Positions 1 to 8,548 are shown, numbered from the stretch's first letter. The stretch is 33,252 nucleotides of DNA from Firmicutes bacterium UBA3936 (GCA_002385745.1 DGEC01000090.1:1-33252); one strand, 5' to 3'. The notes: a model not told the origin generated them from the sequence alone. Numbers and translations are program-made.

Positions 1-1
1 G

Positions 2-130
2 GAATTAAAACGTGTACAACAAAGGAAATTGACAGGCATGGAGTATTTCAACAATGTGCCACTTTTCAAAGGCGGTAGCAACCTTACTAGATCAGCTTTA
101 AGAAAGTTAAATGAACGTTGTGTAGTGTAA
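2..130 (+). CDS. C-terminal fragment of unidentified protein
   Basis: An open frame enters from the left edge and ends at a TAA at 128-130, giving 42 visible residues that end in NERCVV. It is basic and has no recognisable motif. The gene body lies outside the window, so function cannot be assigned. A nearby inverted repeat at 157-170 makes a transposase possible, but that is only a guess. Confidence 0.4.
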   Translation, partial: ELKRVQQRKLTGMEYFNNVPLFKGGSNLTRSALRKLNERCVV

Positions 131-156
131 ATGATGTGGGGTTCAAAAAAACCTAA

Positions 157-170
157 AGTGTCTTGACACT
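157..170. repeat. Short inverted repeat AGTGTC-TT-GACACT
   Basis: A perfect 6-bp inverted repeat with a 2-bp centre lies 27 bp after the stop of the left-edge gene. It could be part of an insertion-sequence terminus, a weak terminator or an operator. There is no U-tract, and no partner copy was found in the window. Confidence 0.3.
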
Positions 171-190
171 ATCCAATTTATTTTAGCCTC

Positions 191-219
191 TTGTCAATTC
201 TGACAACTCGTGGTAAAAT
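191..219 (+). promoter_or_regulatory. Sigma-A promoter of the tetR-transporter operon
   Basis: The -35 element is TTGTCA (191-196) and the -10 is TAAAAT (214-219), with a 17-bp spacer. The -35 is also the left arm of a perfect inverted repeat, TTGTCA-ATTC-TGACAA (191-206), so a regulator could bind over it. Confidence 0.6.
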
Positions 220-233
220 CTTTCTTAACAAAA

Positions 234-251
234 TGTGACTGGGCAGTCACA
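234..251. promoter_or_regulatory. Palindromic operator, probably for the TetR regulator
   Basis: TGTGACT-GGGC-AGTCACA is a perfect 7-bp inverted repeat just downstream of the predicted transcription start and directly before the ribosome binding site (254-260). Its size and position fit an autoregulatory TetR-family operator. The cognate regulator is inferred from adjacency. Confidence 0.6.
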
Positions 252-265
252 TTGGAGGTGTTGCG

Positions 266-883
266 TTGCCCAAGTCAACTTTTTTTAATTTGCCAAAGGA
301 TAAACAGGAACATATTTTCCGGCATGCCATGGAAGAATTTGCCCGCCATCCCTACGAGCAGGCTTCCCTCTCGGAAATAGTAAAGAAGGCGGGGATCGCC
401 AAGGGCAGCATGTACCAATATTTTAGCGGCAAAAAAGATTTGTATAAATATGTGGTTCAGCAGGTTTACCGGCACAAGCGGGAATACCTGCAGCCAGTCT
501 GGGAGCTGAAGGACAAGATTGACTTTTTCCGGATGCTGTCCATGTATTACCGCCGCTCCTGGCACTATGCCCAGGCTTACCCCACCCAGCACAAGGTCAT
601 TGTTAACTTCTGGGACAGCAAGGATGCCGCTGTGCGGGAAGAAATTCTCCGGGAGAAGCAAACCCGCATTAATGTATTTGCGGACTTGTTGGAACACGGC
701 AGCCGGTCCGGAGTAATTGCCCCGGGAATAGACAAAGAAACGGCCTGGTTTGTTTACCATGCCGTTGCCCGTGATTTGATAGACAACTTTTTGGACCCGG
801 GTATTGACATTCATTCCCATGAGGCCTTTATTGATTCAGTCCTGGCTATTCTGGAGCTGGGACTGCGGCCGAGAAAGGAGTAA
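266..883 (+). CDS. TetR/AcrR family transcriptional regulator
   Basis: A 205-residue protein starting at TTG (266), with GGAGGTG 6 bases upstream. The N-terminal ~60 residues form the TetR helix-turn-helix: a helix beginning FRHAMEEFA, then LSEIVKKAGIAKGSMYQYF, the family's typical recognition segment, followed by KKDLYKYV. The remaining ~140 residues are the helical ligand-binding and dimerisation domain, which is not conserved enough to predict a ligand. The gene ends 2 bp before the binding-protein gene, so regulator and transporter are cotranscribed. Together with the palindromes at 191-206 and 234-251, this suggests an autorepressor that derepresses the importer when a ligand binds. Family assignment is secure; the ligand is unknown. 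Confidence 0.9.
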   Translation: MPKSTFFNLPKDKQEHIFRHAMEEFARHPYEQASLSEIVKKAGIAKGSMYQYFSGKKDLYKYVVQQVYRHKREYLQPVWELKDKIDFFRMLSMYYRRSWHYAQAYPTQHKVIVNFWDSKDAAVREEILREKQTRINVFADLLEHGSRSGVIAPGIDKETAWFVYHAVARDLIDNFLDPGIDIHSHEAFIDSVLAILELGLRPRKE

Positions 884-885
884 GC

Positions 886-2385
886 ATGCGCAGATTAATA
901 AGTACCGGAATTGTTGTTATGTTTTTGCTGGTCTTTACTGCAGGCTGTTCTTCTACTCAAACAAGCGATTCTGCTGTGGTGGCCATTCCCACCGATCCTG
1001 AAGGATTTCACCCCCATCACTCTGTTGCCGCCGCTTCAGGGGAAATTGCTTTTAATATTTACGAGGGGCTGGTAAAGGCCGCCCCCGACGGTTCCGTTAT
1101 TCCCGCCCTGGCTGAAAAGTGGAGCATATCTCCCGACGGACTTAAGTACACCTTTACCCTGAGGGAAAAAGTAAAGTTTCACAACGGCAGGGATTTGACC
1201 GCTGAAGATGTGGTGTACTGTTTAAGCCGGCTAATTGATCCGGAAATCAGCGGCAAGGCCGTGGATTTTGCCGGAGTGGAAAGCATCGAGGCCGAAGGCA
1301 ACAATGTAATTATTTCTTTGCAGGCCCCCAATGCAGCCTTTCTGGCCCTGCTGACGGAATCTGGCGCTGCCGTCTATCCTCCCGAGGAAGAGGAGAACCT
1401 TTTCACCAGGCCGGTGGGCACCGGGCCCTTTGTCCTTGCCCAGTGGGAGCCTAACAGTCAATTGGTTTTGGAGAAATTTGCCGACTACTGGCATCCGGAC
1501 TTGCCCAAGCTCGCTCAGGTTGTCCTGAAGATAATACCCGAACCGGCCACGGCGGTAAACAGTTTGCGCACCGGCCATGTGGATCTTATTCCGCGGCTGG
1601 AGGCGGAATATCTTCACCAGGTGGAAGATGCGCCGGATTTAAAGATTATCGACAGTCCCATGAACCTGATCCAGCTTTTGATTATCAACAATGCCGTCCC
1701 GCCCTTTGATGATATCAGGGTTCGCAAGGCCATAAATTATGCCGTGGACAGGGAGGAAATCATTGAGGGGGCAGCCTGGGGAATGGGCAGTGCCGTCGGC
1801 AGCATCATCTCTCCGGCCATGGATTTTTGGTATAAAGATTTGACGGGGACTTACCCCCACGACCCGGAGCAGGCCAGGGCACTTTTGGCTGAAGCGGGAT
1901 ACCCCGATGGTTTCAGTGCAAGCCTGCATCTTCCGGCTCCCTACCCCCTGCATTGCAGTGCCGGAGAAATTTTGGCGGCTCAACTTTCCCGGGTGGGTAT
2001 AGACTTAAATATCCAGGTTGTGGAGTGGGGGACCTGGCTGGAGCAGATTTACACCAACCGTGAATTTGAGCTTACTGTAGTCGGGCTTACGGGCAGGCTG
2101 GATCCTCATACCATGCTTAACCGCTACCAGAGCGGTTCCGGCCGCAATACTTCAAATTTTAGCAGTCAGGAATATGATGAGCTCCTGGCTTTGGGGCTGC
2201 AGGAAACAGATCCAGAGCAGCGGGTTGCCATTTACCGTGAACTGCAAAGCATTTTGGCGCGGGAAGCAGTCAATGTGTTTATCATGGATCCCAACCAGCT
2301 GGCTGTAATGCAGGAAAATCTCCAGGGCTGGAACAACTATCCGGTTTATGTTCTTGACCTGGCAGCACTGTTCTGGGCAAAGTAA
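886..2385 (+). CDS. ABC transporter substrate-binding lipoprotein (SBP family 5)
   Basis: A 499-residue extracellular binding protein of the DppA/OppA/NikA family. It starts at ATG with AAAGGAG (874-880) upstream. A lipoprotein signal peptide ends in a lipobox at residues 18-21 (TAGC), with Cys21 as the predicted lipidated residue. Family features include an early FNIYEGLVKA segment, the YTFTLREKVKFHNGRDLTAE block, VGTGPF near residue 180, and a typical C-terminal lobe. Length is normal for the family. It should capture a peptide, metal chelate or related solute and deliver it to the two permeases encoded downstream. The substrate cannot be read from sequence. Confidence 0.92.
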   Translation: MRRLISTGIVVMFLLVFTAGCSSTQTSDSAVVAIPTDPEGFHPHHSVAAASGEIAFNIYEGLVKAAPDGSVIPALAEKWSISPDGLKYTFTLREKVKFHNGRDLTAEDVVYCLSRLIDPEISGKAVDFAGVESIEAEGNNVIISLQAPNAAFLALLTESGAAVYPPEEEENLFTRPVGTGPFVLAQWEPNSQLVLEKFADYWHPDLPKLAQVVLKIIPEPATAVNSLRTGHVDLIPRLEAEYLHQVEDAPDLKIIDSPMNLIQLLIINNAVPPFDDIRVRKAINYAVDREEIIEGAAWGMGSAVGSIISPAMDFWYKDLTGTYPHDPEQARALLAEAGYPDGFSASLHLPAPYPLHCSAGEILAAQLSRVGIDLNIQVVEWGTWLEQIYTNREFELTVVGLTGRLDPHTMLNRYQSGSGRNTSNFSSQEYDELLALGLQETDPEQRVAIYRELQSILAREAVNVFIMDPNQLAVMQENLQGWNNYPVYVLDLAALFWAK

Positions 2386-2386
2386 A

Positions 2387-3334
2387 ATGTACTGGGCAAA
2401 AAAGCTGGCAAGCATGCTCTTTACTTTGCTTCTGGTCAGCGTACTTACTTTTCTTGCTTTGTTCCTCCTGCCGGGAGATCCTGCCATGCTTATCCTGGGC
2501 ACCGAAGCCGATGCCAGGTCACTGGAACTGGTCCGAAATCAGCTGGGCTTGGATCAGCCTATAACCACCCAGTATCTTAACTGGTTGAAGGGGGTGCTGC
2601 AGGGAGACTTTGGCGAGTCCTACACCTTCAGCCGGGGCTACTCTATTGCCAAACTTGTGGCTTGCGCCCTCCATGTTACCATTCCCCTGGCCGCTGGGGC
2701 CATAGTCCTCTCCCTGGCTTTTGCCATACCTTTGGGTACTCTCGCAGCCGGCCGCCGGGGCGGCACCCTGGACAAGATCATTCTTTTTTTCGCCCAGGCC
2801 GGCCTGTCAATTCCCGCCTTTTGGCTGGGTATTTTGGCAATACAGTTTTTTGCAGTTTACCTGGGCTGGTTTCCCCCGGGGAACATGCCCCGCTGGGCCG
2901 CCGACCCCCTGGGGGCGGCAGCATCTCTGGTTCTGCCGGCCGTTGTTTTGGCTTTGCCCCGGACGGCAGTATTAACCCGGATTGTGCGTACTGCCATGCT
3001 GGAAACGCTGCAGGAAGATTATATCCGCACCGCGCGGGGCAAGGGTGTAGCGGAAAGTACCGTTATTTTCAAGCACGGATTAAGTAATGCCCTGATTGCC
3101 ACAAGCACGGTGGCCGGCATCCAGCTGATTCAACTGGTGGCAGGGACGGTAGTGGTGGAACAGGTCTTTTCTTTACCCGGTTTGGGACGTCTGATCCTTT
3201 CGGCAGTGCTGCTCCGGGATCTGCCTTTGGTTCAGGGAGCCGTTTTTGTCGGTACTGCCATAGTTTTAACGGTCAATTTTCTCCTGGACTGCCTTTATCC
3301 CATCCTGGATCCCCGTATTAAGGAGGTGTGGTAA
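2387..3334 (+). CDS. ABC transporter permease, DppB-like
   Basis: A 315-residue inner-membrane permease. The ATG at 2387 was chosen because it follows the binding-protein stop (2383-2385) by one base and begins MYWAKKLASM, the usual short cytoplasmic N-terminus before TM1. It has about six hydrophobic segments and the conserved FGES motif near residue 75. The EAA-type coupling loop near residues 208-230 contains LQEDYIRTARGKGV, and GTVVVEQVFSLPGLG follows. It pairs with the DppC-like protein from the next gene. No strong Shine-Dalgarno sequence is visible, so translation is probably coupled to the upstream gene. Confidence 0.92.
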   Translation: MYWAKKLASMLFTLLLVSVLTFLALFLLPGDPAMLILGTEADARSLELVRNQLGLDQPITTQYLNWLKGVLQGDFGESYTFSRGYSIAKLVACALHVTIPLAAGAIVLSLAFAIPLGTLAAGRRGGTLDKIILFFAQAGLSIPAFWLGILAIQFFAVYLGWFPPGNMPRWAADPLGAAASLVLPAVVLALPRTAVLTRIVRTAMLETLQEDYIRTARGKGVAESTVIFKHGLSNALIATSTVAGIQLIQLVAGTVVVEQVFSLPGLGRLILSAVLLRDLPLVQGAVFVGTAIVLTVNFLLDCLYPILDPRIKEVW

Positions 3335-4134
3335 TGGCCGGGTTTAGATGGGGCGGCGGCCTTTTGGCGGGAGCTATGGTTTTGCTTACCGCTGTCGGCT
3401 TAATCTATACTCCTTATTCTCCCACTGAAATAAATATTGAACGCCGCCTGGAAGCGCCTTCCCTGGAACATCCCCTGGGCACAGACAATTACGGCAGAGA
3501 CATTCTCAGCCGTGTCATGGTGGGGGGACGTCCTGCCTTTCAAGCCGGCCTGGTTGCCGTGGCCCTGGGGCTCACCATCGGAACTCTCTGGGGGGCTGCC
3601 GCCGGCTACTACCGGGGCTGGCTGGAAGAAATCCTGATGCGCATGGCTGACGGTCTTTACTCTCTGCCTTCCGTGCTCATGGCCCTGCTGGCCGTTACCC
3701 TGCTCGGGCCGGGACAGGGCAGTATCCTGGTGGCGGTATCCCTGGCCAACATTCCCATCTTTGCCCGGTTGGTCCGCTCGCAATTTCTCAGTCTCAGGGA
3801 AAGAGAATTTGTCATGGCACTCAAGTCCTTTGGGTTGCCGGACTCCCGGATTATTTTTTACCACATCCTGCCCAATTGCCTGCCCACACTCCTGGTTCAG
3901 GCCAGTGTCAGTTTTGCAGCGGCCGTCCTAGCCGAGGCGTCCCTGAGCTACCTGGGGCTGGGCACCCAGCCTCCTCATCCCAGCTGGGGAAGGATGCTTA
4001 AAGAAGCCCAGGGCATTGCGGGACTTGCTCCCTGGGCGGCAATATTCCCGGGGCTAGCCATTGCCCTCACTGTCTTTGGCTTTAACAGCCTGGGCGACAG
4101 CCTGCGGGATTACCTGGACCCGAAATACCGCTAA
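3334..4134 (+). CDS. ABC transporter permease, DppC-like
   Basis: A 266-residue permease. ATG 3334 overlaps the preceding stop by one base (TAATG) and has AGGAGG at 3321-3326. It shows the DppC hallmark HPLGTDNYGRDILSRV near residues 47-62, several membrane spans, and an EAA-type loop with REREFVMALKSFGLPDSRI. The C-terminus YLDPKYR is typical. It forms the membrane channel with the DppB-like protein. The operon ends in a terminator right after this gene, so the expected ATPase genes (dppD/dppF) are missing here and must be supplied from elsewhere. Confidence 0.92.
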   Translation: MAGFRWGGGLLAGAMVLLTAVGLIYTPYSPTEINIERRLEAPSLEHPLGTDNYGRDILSRVMVGGRPAFQAGLVAVALGLTIGTLWGAAAGYYRGWLEEILMRMADGLYSLPSVLMALLAVTLLGPGQGSILVAVSLANIPIFARLVRSQFLSLREREFVMALKSFGLPDSRIIFYHILPNCLPTLLVQASVSFAAAVLAEASLSYLGLGTQPPHPSWGRMLKEAQGIAGLAPWAAIFPGLAIALTVFGFNSLGDSLRDYLDPKYR

Positions 4135-4136
4135 AA

Positions 4137-4175
4137 AAGACCGCTTTTCCTGGATTGGCGGTCTTAATTTTTTGC
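4137..4175 (+). terminator. Rho-independent terminator of the transporter operon
   Basis: AAGACCGC (4137-4144) pairs with GCGGTCTT (4158-4165) and is followed by AATTTTTT. It directly follows the permease stop codon, closing the operon before any ATPase gene. Confidence 0.8.
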
Positions 4176-4198
4176 TAGTATTTGGACCGGGTATGGTA

Positions 4199-4223
4199 TA
4201 TAATGGTTATGTTTTTAAGGAGG
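4199..4223 (+). promoter_or_regulatory. Candidate -10 and strong RBS for the GNAT gene
   Basis: A consensus TATAAT lies at 4199-4204, 13 bases before AAGGAGG (4217-4223). No good -35 lies at 16-18 bp spacing, so the promoter is tentative. The RBS fixes the start of the next gene at ATG 4232. Confidence 0.4.
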
Positions 4224-4231
4224 AACAGGCT

Positions 4232-6493
4232 ATGCAGGATGTAAGAATTGTGGAATATGACCATTCATATGCCGGGGCGGTTGCCGAGATGTGGAGCAGG
4301 AGCAGTGAAGGCTGGAACGGGCAGGATATGTCCCGGACGGCGGCAGACGTAATTTCGCGCCCATGACAAGGCCGGTCATCTCTTCGTTTTCCTTGCCGTT
4401 AAAGGGGAAGAAGTCATCGGTTACTGCAGCATTGATAAATTTTCTCTGGACGAAGACGCTTTGTATGTTGAACTGCTTAACGTCCGGCCTGATTATCACG
4501 GGCGGAAAATCGGCAAAATGCTCGTGCTTCAGGCAGTGCAAAAAACAATTGAACTGGGCTGGCCGAGGATTGATCTCTTCACCTGGCCGGGAAATGTGAA
4601 GGCGGTTCCCCTTTATAAAAAATGCGGCTTTTTCTGGGCGAAGAGGGAAGACAGCACGCATCTTCTAAATTTCATCCCGACCGTTCTGCAGACAGAAGTC
4701 CTGCAGGATTATTTTAAAGATATAGACTGGTATGAAGACTCCGCGCGTACAATTGAAGTCAAGCCCGACGGCAGAAAAGAAAACAACTTCAATTATTTTG
4801 AGTATCTATGGGAAAAAGCCGGCCGGCAGTTGCGAGTGGAATTTGAGCAAACCGGCAGGGGCATCCCGATTCCATTGAGGCCTTTTATGACGGCCCGTCC
4901 GTTGGCTTTAAGGCCCTGTACAATTTGCGGGATATAAAGGGAATTCAGCTTGTCATGGTCTGTTTGCTGCACCCGGAAGGCAGGTTTTCGCGGCATTTTG
5001 AAGTAAGAAACACCGGCCCCCGGGAATCCGTGCCTATTTGGCTGAGTGATGATTTCAACTTTGACATCAGCAACGGCGCCTTCCCGTATGACGGCAAAGT
5101 CATGGTCATGGGAAACACAGTCGCCGGTGAAACAGCCAGGTGGAACAGTGATAAAGTACATGAGAACTGGCTGTTTGCCTGCGGCGGCAGGCTGACAAGA
5201 GGATTGACTTGGGACGAAAACGAAAAGATACAATTCAGGAATTCCTGGAGCCAATCTTTTGAGCATGACTTGGGCAAGCTGCCCCCCTATGCCGCGACGG
5301 CTACAAAACCGGTAGAGCTGTTCATGGGGGCTTTTCCCCGCTGGCAGGATTACCGCCTGTATGCGCTGAAGAAAGAAGTGCCTGAGAAAACTGCATTTAC
5401 TTACCCCATTGAGTTGTCCGTCAATGGAGGTAATCCTTTTGCAAAAGAAAACTACACAGTTTGTGCCAGGAAGCACGGGGAAGAGGAAAGAGAAGTATTA
5501 TTTTGCCTTGCCTCAGAGAACCGGCTTTTTAACCCGCTTTTAGAGGCAGGTAAAAAGAAAGCGCACTTCCCGGTATCCGTATCGCCCGATCCCGGATGGG
5601 ACAGGTTGTGCCTGACAGCCGATGTCGGCCTTTACAAGGAAAAGCGAAAGGCGGCGGTTTTCTTTGCAGGCACGGAAGCCGTGGCTGTACATGAGGCCGT
5701 TAAGGCAGGCAGAAAAATTATTTCAGCCTGCAATAACAGCATAGGGATAATGGCGTCGCCGGAACTGTCCCTGTCCCTGCTTTCCCTGCAGTATAAGGGG
5801 CGGGAGTGGCTGGATTCGTCTTTCCCGCATGTTTCCACCAAATCCTGGTGGAATCCCTGGGTGGGCGGCATTACGCCCCTAGTATCCGGCATTTCCAATG
5901 CCGGCTTGCTGGAAGAGCCGCGCAGGGCGGAAAAAGCTTTCTTGCGCGACAATAAAGGCAACAAGTGGAGCGGCATGCAGATTGTTGTGGACATAGAAAA
6001 GAACGAACAGCTAAAGGGCCTGCAGATAAACCAGTATTTCCTGCTTTTGCCTTCTGCTCCCGTTGTTTGCTGTGTAACGGGAATCAGACAGCGGACGGGA
6101 CGCTGTCTAAATGCGAATATAACCTATGAGTGTTTTCTCAAGCCGGGGGATGCTCTGTCAAATTGCCGGGTCTCTTTTGAAAACCTGTATGGCAGGGAAA
6201 TGGTACTAAAGGCGGGAGACAATCTTCATTTTATGGACAGCCATAGTCCCCTGCTGTATGAATCGGAAGCAAGGGAAGAAAAACTGCTGCTTTTTGCCGA
6301 CCCGGAGGAAACCACACTGACCGCAGGCGTCAGCAATCAGCTGGTTATGGCGGAAACCTACTTCTCGAAGTGGGTAAAACATGGAGAAAATGTATTTTTT
6401 GCACCTTTGTTTATCATCTTTGTGCCTGTTTCTTTCCAGGCTCGTGAGCTGCAGGATCTGGCAAATATTCGTTTTGAAACGGGAGAAATGTAA
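4232..6493 (+). pseudogene. GNAT acetyltransferase with large C-terminal domain, two frameshifts
   Basis: Read through two single-base shifts, this is one ~750-residue protein. Frame one (ATG 4232) runs to TGA 4364-4366. An extra C in CCC at 4360-4362 moves the frame, after which the GNAT core continues, including the acetyl-CoA motif VRPDYHGRKIGKML (from ~4482) and the YKKCGF C-terminal motif. A missing base near 4868 returns it to the first frame, which stays open to 6493. Residues 1 to ~165 are the acetyltransferase. The other ~580 residues seem rich in beta strands and contain a WWNPWVGGI segment; I cannot name the domain. Because the two shifts cancel, either sequencing indels or a recent pseudogene is possible. 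As read, three separate open frames are seen: 4232-4366, ~4362-4937 and 4925-6493. Confidence 0.75.
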
Positions 6494-7363
6494 ATGGAAA
6501 TTATAGATGTGCATATTCATTTTTCAAGAATAGACAGCTTTATCCGGACGGCGGAGTCTATTTCCCGGCTGGATTATTCCCGGGAAGGCTTTATCAAGGC
6601 ATTTAAGGAGGCAAATGTGGTCAAGGCAATCGGCATGGGGCTTACGGAACAAAGAAAAGGAGCTTTTCCCGATGACACATCTCCCAATCCCATGCTGCTT
6701 GACCTGGACGACTTGCCCCGCGGCCTTTATCTCTGCCCGGGGGTAAATCCCGCAGCCCTGAAAAAAAACAGGGACGGGGAGCTGGAAAAAATTGAGCGGA
6801 TAATCCGGGAGAAAACAGTCGCAGGCATAAAAATATACGCAGGCTATTATCCCTACTATGTGTATGACAGCATTTATGAACCCGTCTATGCCCTGGCGGA
6901 AAAATATGGCCTGCCCTTGGTCATCCATACGGGTGTCACCTATTCGGAAAAAGGACTTCTTAAATATTCCCACCCCTTGACCGTAGATGAAGCGGCCGTC
7001 CGTTTCCCAAAGAACATTTTTGTAGTGGCCCACCTGGGCGACCCCTGGCACCTGGATGCATGTGCGCTTTTGTGGAAAAATTCCAATGTCTATGCCGACC
7101 TTTCCGGTTTGCTTAATTGCGACAAAACCGAAGTGGAGGCAACCATCCGCAACCCTCGGGAGACAGCTTATCTTGCCGGGATTCTTGCTTATGCCGATGT
7201 CTACGACCGGCTGCTGTTTGGTTCCGACTGGCCTTTGGTGCCTGTGCTCCCCTATATTGAATATATAAAAGAAATTATACCTGAAAAATACCACGAAGCT
7301 GTTTTTTACAAAAACGCTCTGAATGTCTTTGCCAAACTCAATGAATATTATGAGAAGATCTAA
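6494..7363 (+). CDS. Amidohydrolase family metal-dependent hydrolase
   Basis: A 289-residue TIM-barrel hydrolase of the amidohydrolase-2 type. The start ATG directly abuts the stop of the preceding gene, implying translational coupling. Metal and catalytic signatures are visible: HxH at residues 7-9 in DVHIHF, a likely Lys at GIKIY (~113), His145 in VIHTG, His180 in VVAHLG, and Asp245 in LFGSDWP. This order fits hydrolases or decarboxylases of the uracil/ACMSD-like group. The substrate is not deducible. Its coupling to the GNAT/beta-rich gene suggests a shared pathway. Confidence 0.88.
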   Translation: MEIIDVHIHFSRIDSFIRTAESISRLDYSREGFIKAFKEANVVKAIGMGLTEQRKGAFPDDTSPNPMLLDLDDLPRGLYLCPGVNPAALKKNRDGELEKIERIIREKTVAGIKIYAGYYPYYVYDSIYEPVYALAEKYGLPLVIHTGVTYSEKGLLKYSHPLTVDEAAVRFPKNIFVVAHLGDPWHLDACALLWKNSNVYADLSGLLNCDKTEVEATIRNPRETAYLAGILAYADVYDRLLFGSDWPLVPVLPYIEYIKEIIPEKYHEAVFYKNALNVFAKLNEYYEKI

Positions 7364-7364
7364 A

Positions 7365-7383
7365 CAGGCAGCGGTACTGCCTG
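7365..7383 (+). other. Perfect stem-loop after the amidohydrolase gene
   Basis: CAGGCAG (7365-7371) and CTGCCTG (7377-7383) form a perfect 7-bp stem with a 5-nt loop immediately after the stop codon. No U-tract follows, so it may be an mRNA 3'-end stabiliser or an inefficient terminator. Confidence 0.5.
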
Positions 7384-7416
7384 CTACCGGCATTAGGAAC
7401 AGGGGAAAACATGTCC

Positions 7417-7445
7417 TTGTATATTTGCTGCAGTTTTTATATAGT
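7417..7445 (+). promoter_or_regulatory. Candidate promoter of the SDR gene
   Basis: TTGTAT (7417-7422) and TATAGT (7440-7445) are separated by 17 bp. A strong GGAGGT at 7475-7480 lies 6 bases before ATG 7487. Confidence 0.5.
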
Positions 7446-7486
7446 AAATATCAGAACATAAAAATTATAGAGTTGGAGGTATTGCA

Positions 7487-8485
7487 ATGGGTAATTACTT
7501 AAAGGGAAGGGTTGCACTTGTTACCGGTTCCGGGCAGGGCATCGGACGGGCTGTTGCCATATCGCTTGCTGAAGCAGGCGCAAAAGTTGTCACCAACAAC
7601 CGCGCACCGGTCAAGAAAAATGTGACCAACCAGCTTGATGAAGCCAAACTGGCGCGCCTGACGCCTGAACAGCTTAAATGGTACCATGAGGAAGTGGAAA
7701 AATATTCGGGCGATGCCGAAACAACGGCGAAAGCCATCAGGGATGCAGGATATGAAGCTACAGCCGTTTTCGGAGATATTGCCAATTTCAACGAAGCAAA
7801 GAGGATTGTTGACAAAGCCGTGGAGGTCTACGGTTCGGTAGATATAGTTGTAAACGTCGCAGGCGCTTTCGGCTTTGCCCCCATTGACAAGATTACCGAA
7901 GAGCTTTGGGATAAGGTTACAGGAGTTAAACCGAAGGGGCATTTTAATATCATTCGCCACGCCGTTCCCTATATGAAGAAAAATAAGTGGGGCCGCATCA
8001 TAAACTGCGCGTCGCCTGCGTGGCTGGGCGGCGGCGGACTCCGCCAGGCCGAGTACTGCGCCGCCAATGCCGGTACGGTGGGACTGACCTGGGCGCTGGC
8101 GGAGGAGTTGGCCGAATTTGGGATAACAGCCAACGTTTTCTGCCCTGCTGCCAAGACCAGGGCATCCATCGATATGGAATTGTTTGACAAGGTTGTGGCT
8201 GAGGACGAGCGGGCAACCAAGACAGGCGAGCCCTTTATTCCCTATGATGAAACTCCTCCGCCCGAATTGTTCTCCGCCTTCATAGCATACCTTGCCTCGG
8301 ACGAGGCCGCCCATATCACGGGCTCGGTCTTTATGACCATGGGGAACTTCATCGGGCTCTATTCCTACCCCGCCATAACTACAAGCATGGTAAGCATGGA
8401 CGGCCCCTGGACAATGGAAAAGATCATTGCGGAAGCGCCGAAGACACTTCTCAAAGGCTATAAGAACATAAACCAGAAAGAATAA
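7487..8485 (+). CDS. SDR family oxidoreductase with non-canonical active site
   Basis: A 332-residue Rossmann-fold protein of the short-chain dehydrogenase family. The cofactor motif TGSGQGIG is at 13-20, an acidic turn GDIAN at 96-100, and NVAG at 123-126 replaces the usual NNAG. Ser176 and Tyr190 of the catalytic set are present, but the YxxxK lysine is Asn194 (codon AAT at 8066-8068). There is also a ~35-residue insert (about 42-78) between strands 2 and 3 and a C-terminal extension of ~50 residues past the usual core. Close to 3-oxoacyl reductase-like SDRs in general pattern. Activity may be altered or lost; the substrate is unknown. It has its own promoter and ends at a large palindrome. 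Confidence 0.85.
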   Translation: MGNYLKGRVALVTGSGQGIGRAVAISLAEAGAKVVTNNRAPVKKNVTNQLDEAKLARLTPEQLKWYHEEVEKYSGDAETTAKAIRDAGYEATAVFGDIANFNEAKRIVDKAVEVYGSVDIVVNVAGAFGFAPIDKITEELWDKVTGVKPKGHFNIIRHAVPYMKKNKWGRIINCASPAWLGGGGLRQAEYCAANAGTVGLTWALAEELAEFGITANVFCPAAKTRASIDMELFDKVVAEDERATKTGEPFIPYDETPPPELFSAFIAYLASDEAAHITGSVFMTMGNFIGLYSYPAITTSMVSMDGPWTMEKIIAEAPKTLLKGYKNINQKE

Positions 8486-8502
8486 GCAGGCTTTAAATGA
8501 CG

Positions 8503-8528
8503 GGCGGCAGCGAAATTTCGCTGCCGCC
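8503..8528. terminator. Large palindrome between convergent genes
   Basis: A perfect 13-bp inverted repeat with no loop (arms begin GGCGGCAGCG and end CGCTGCCGCC) lies 18 bp after the SDR stop and 21 bp before the stop of the convergent gene. The T-tract is poor on both strands, but its place fits a bidirectional terminator. Confidence 0.55.
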
Positions 8529-8548
8529 TGCTTGTTGCAAAGGCCCTG

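Noticed and set aside
157..170. Complete insertion-sequence end
   Set aside because: Only one short inverted repeat and an anonymous gene tail are visible; no target duplication or partner end.
4364..4366. In-frame TGA as a selenocysteine codon in the GNAT gene
   Set aside because: Homology-like sequence continues in the next frame, not in the same frame past the TGA, and there is no clear SECIS hairpin.
6524..7393. Long 289-residue open frame antisense to the amidohydrolase
   Set aside because: It mirrors a gene with clear metal-site motifs, has no RBS, and its translation shows no family features.
7499..8314. 271-residue open frame antisense to the SDR gene
   Set aside because: Shadow of a well-supported Rossmann protein; no start signals.
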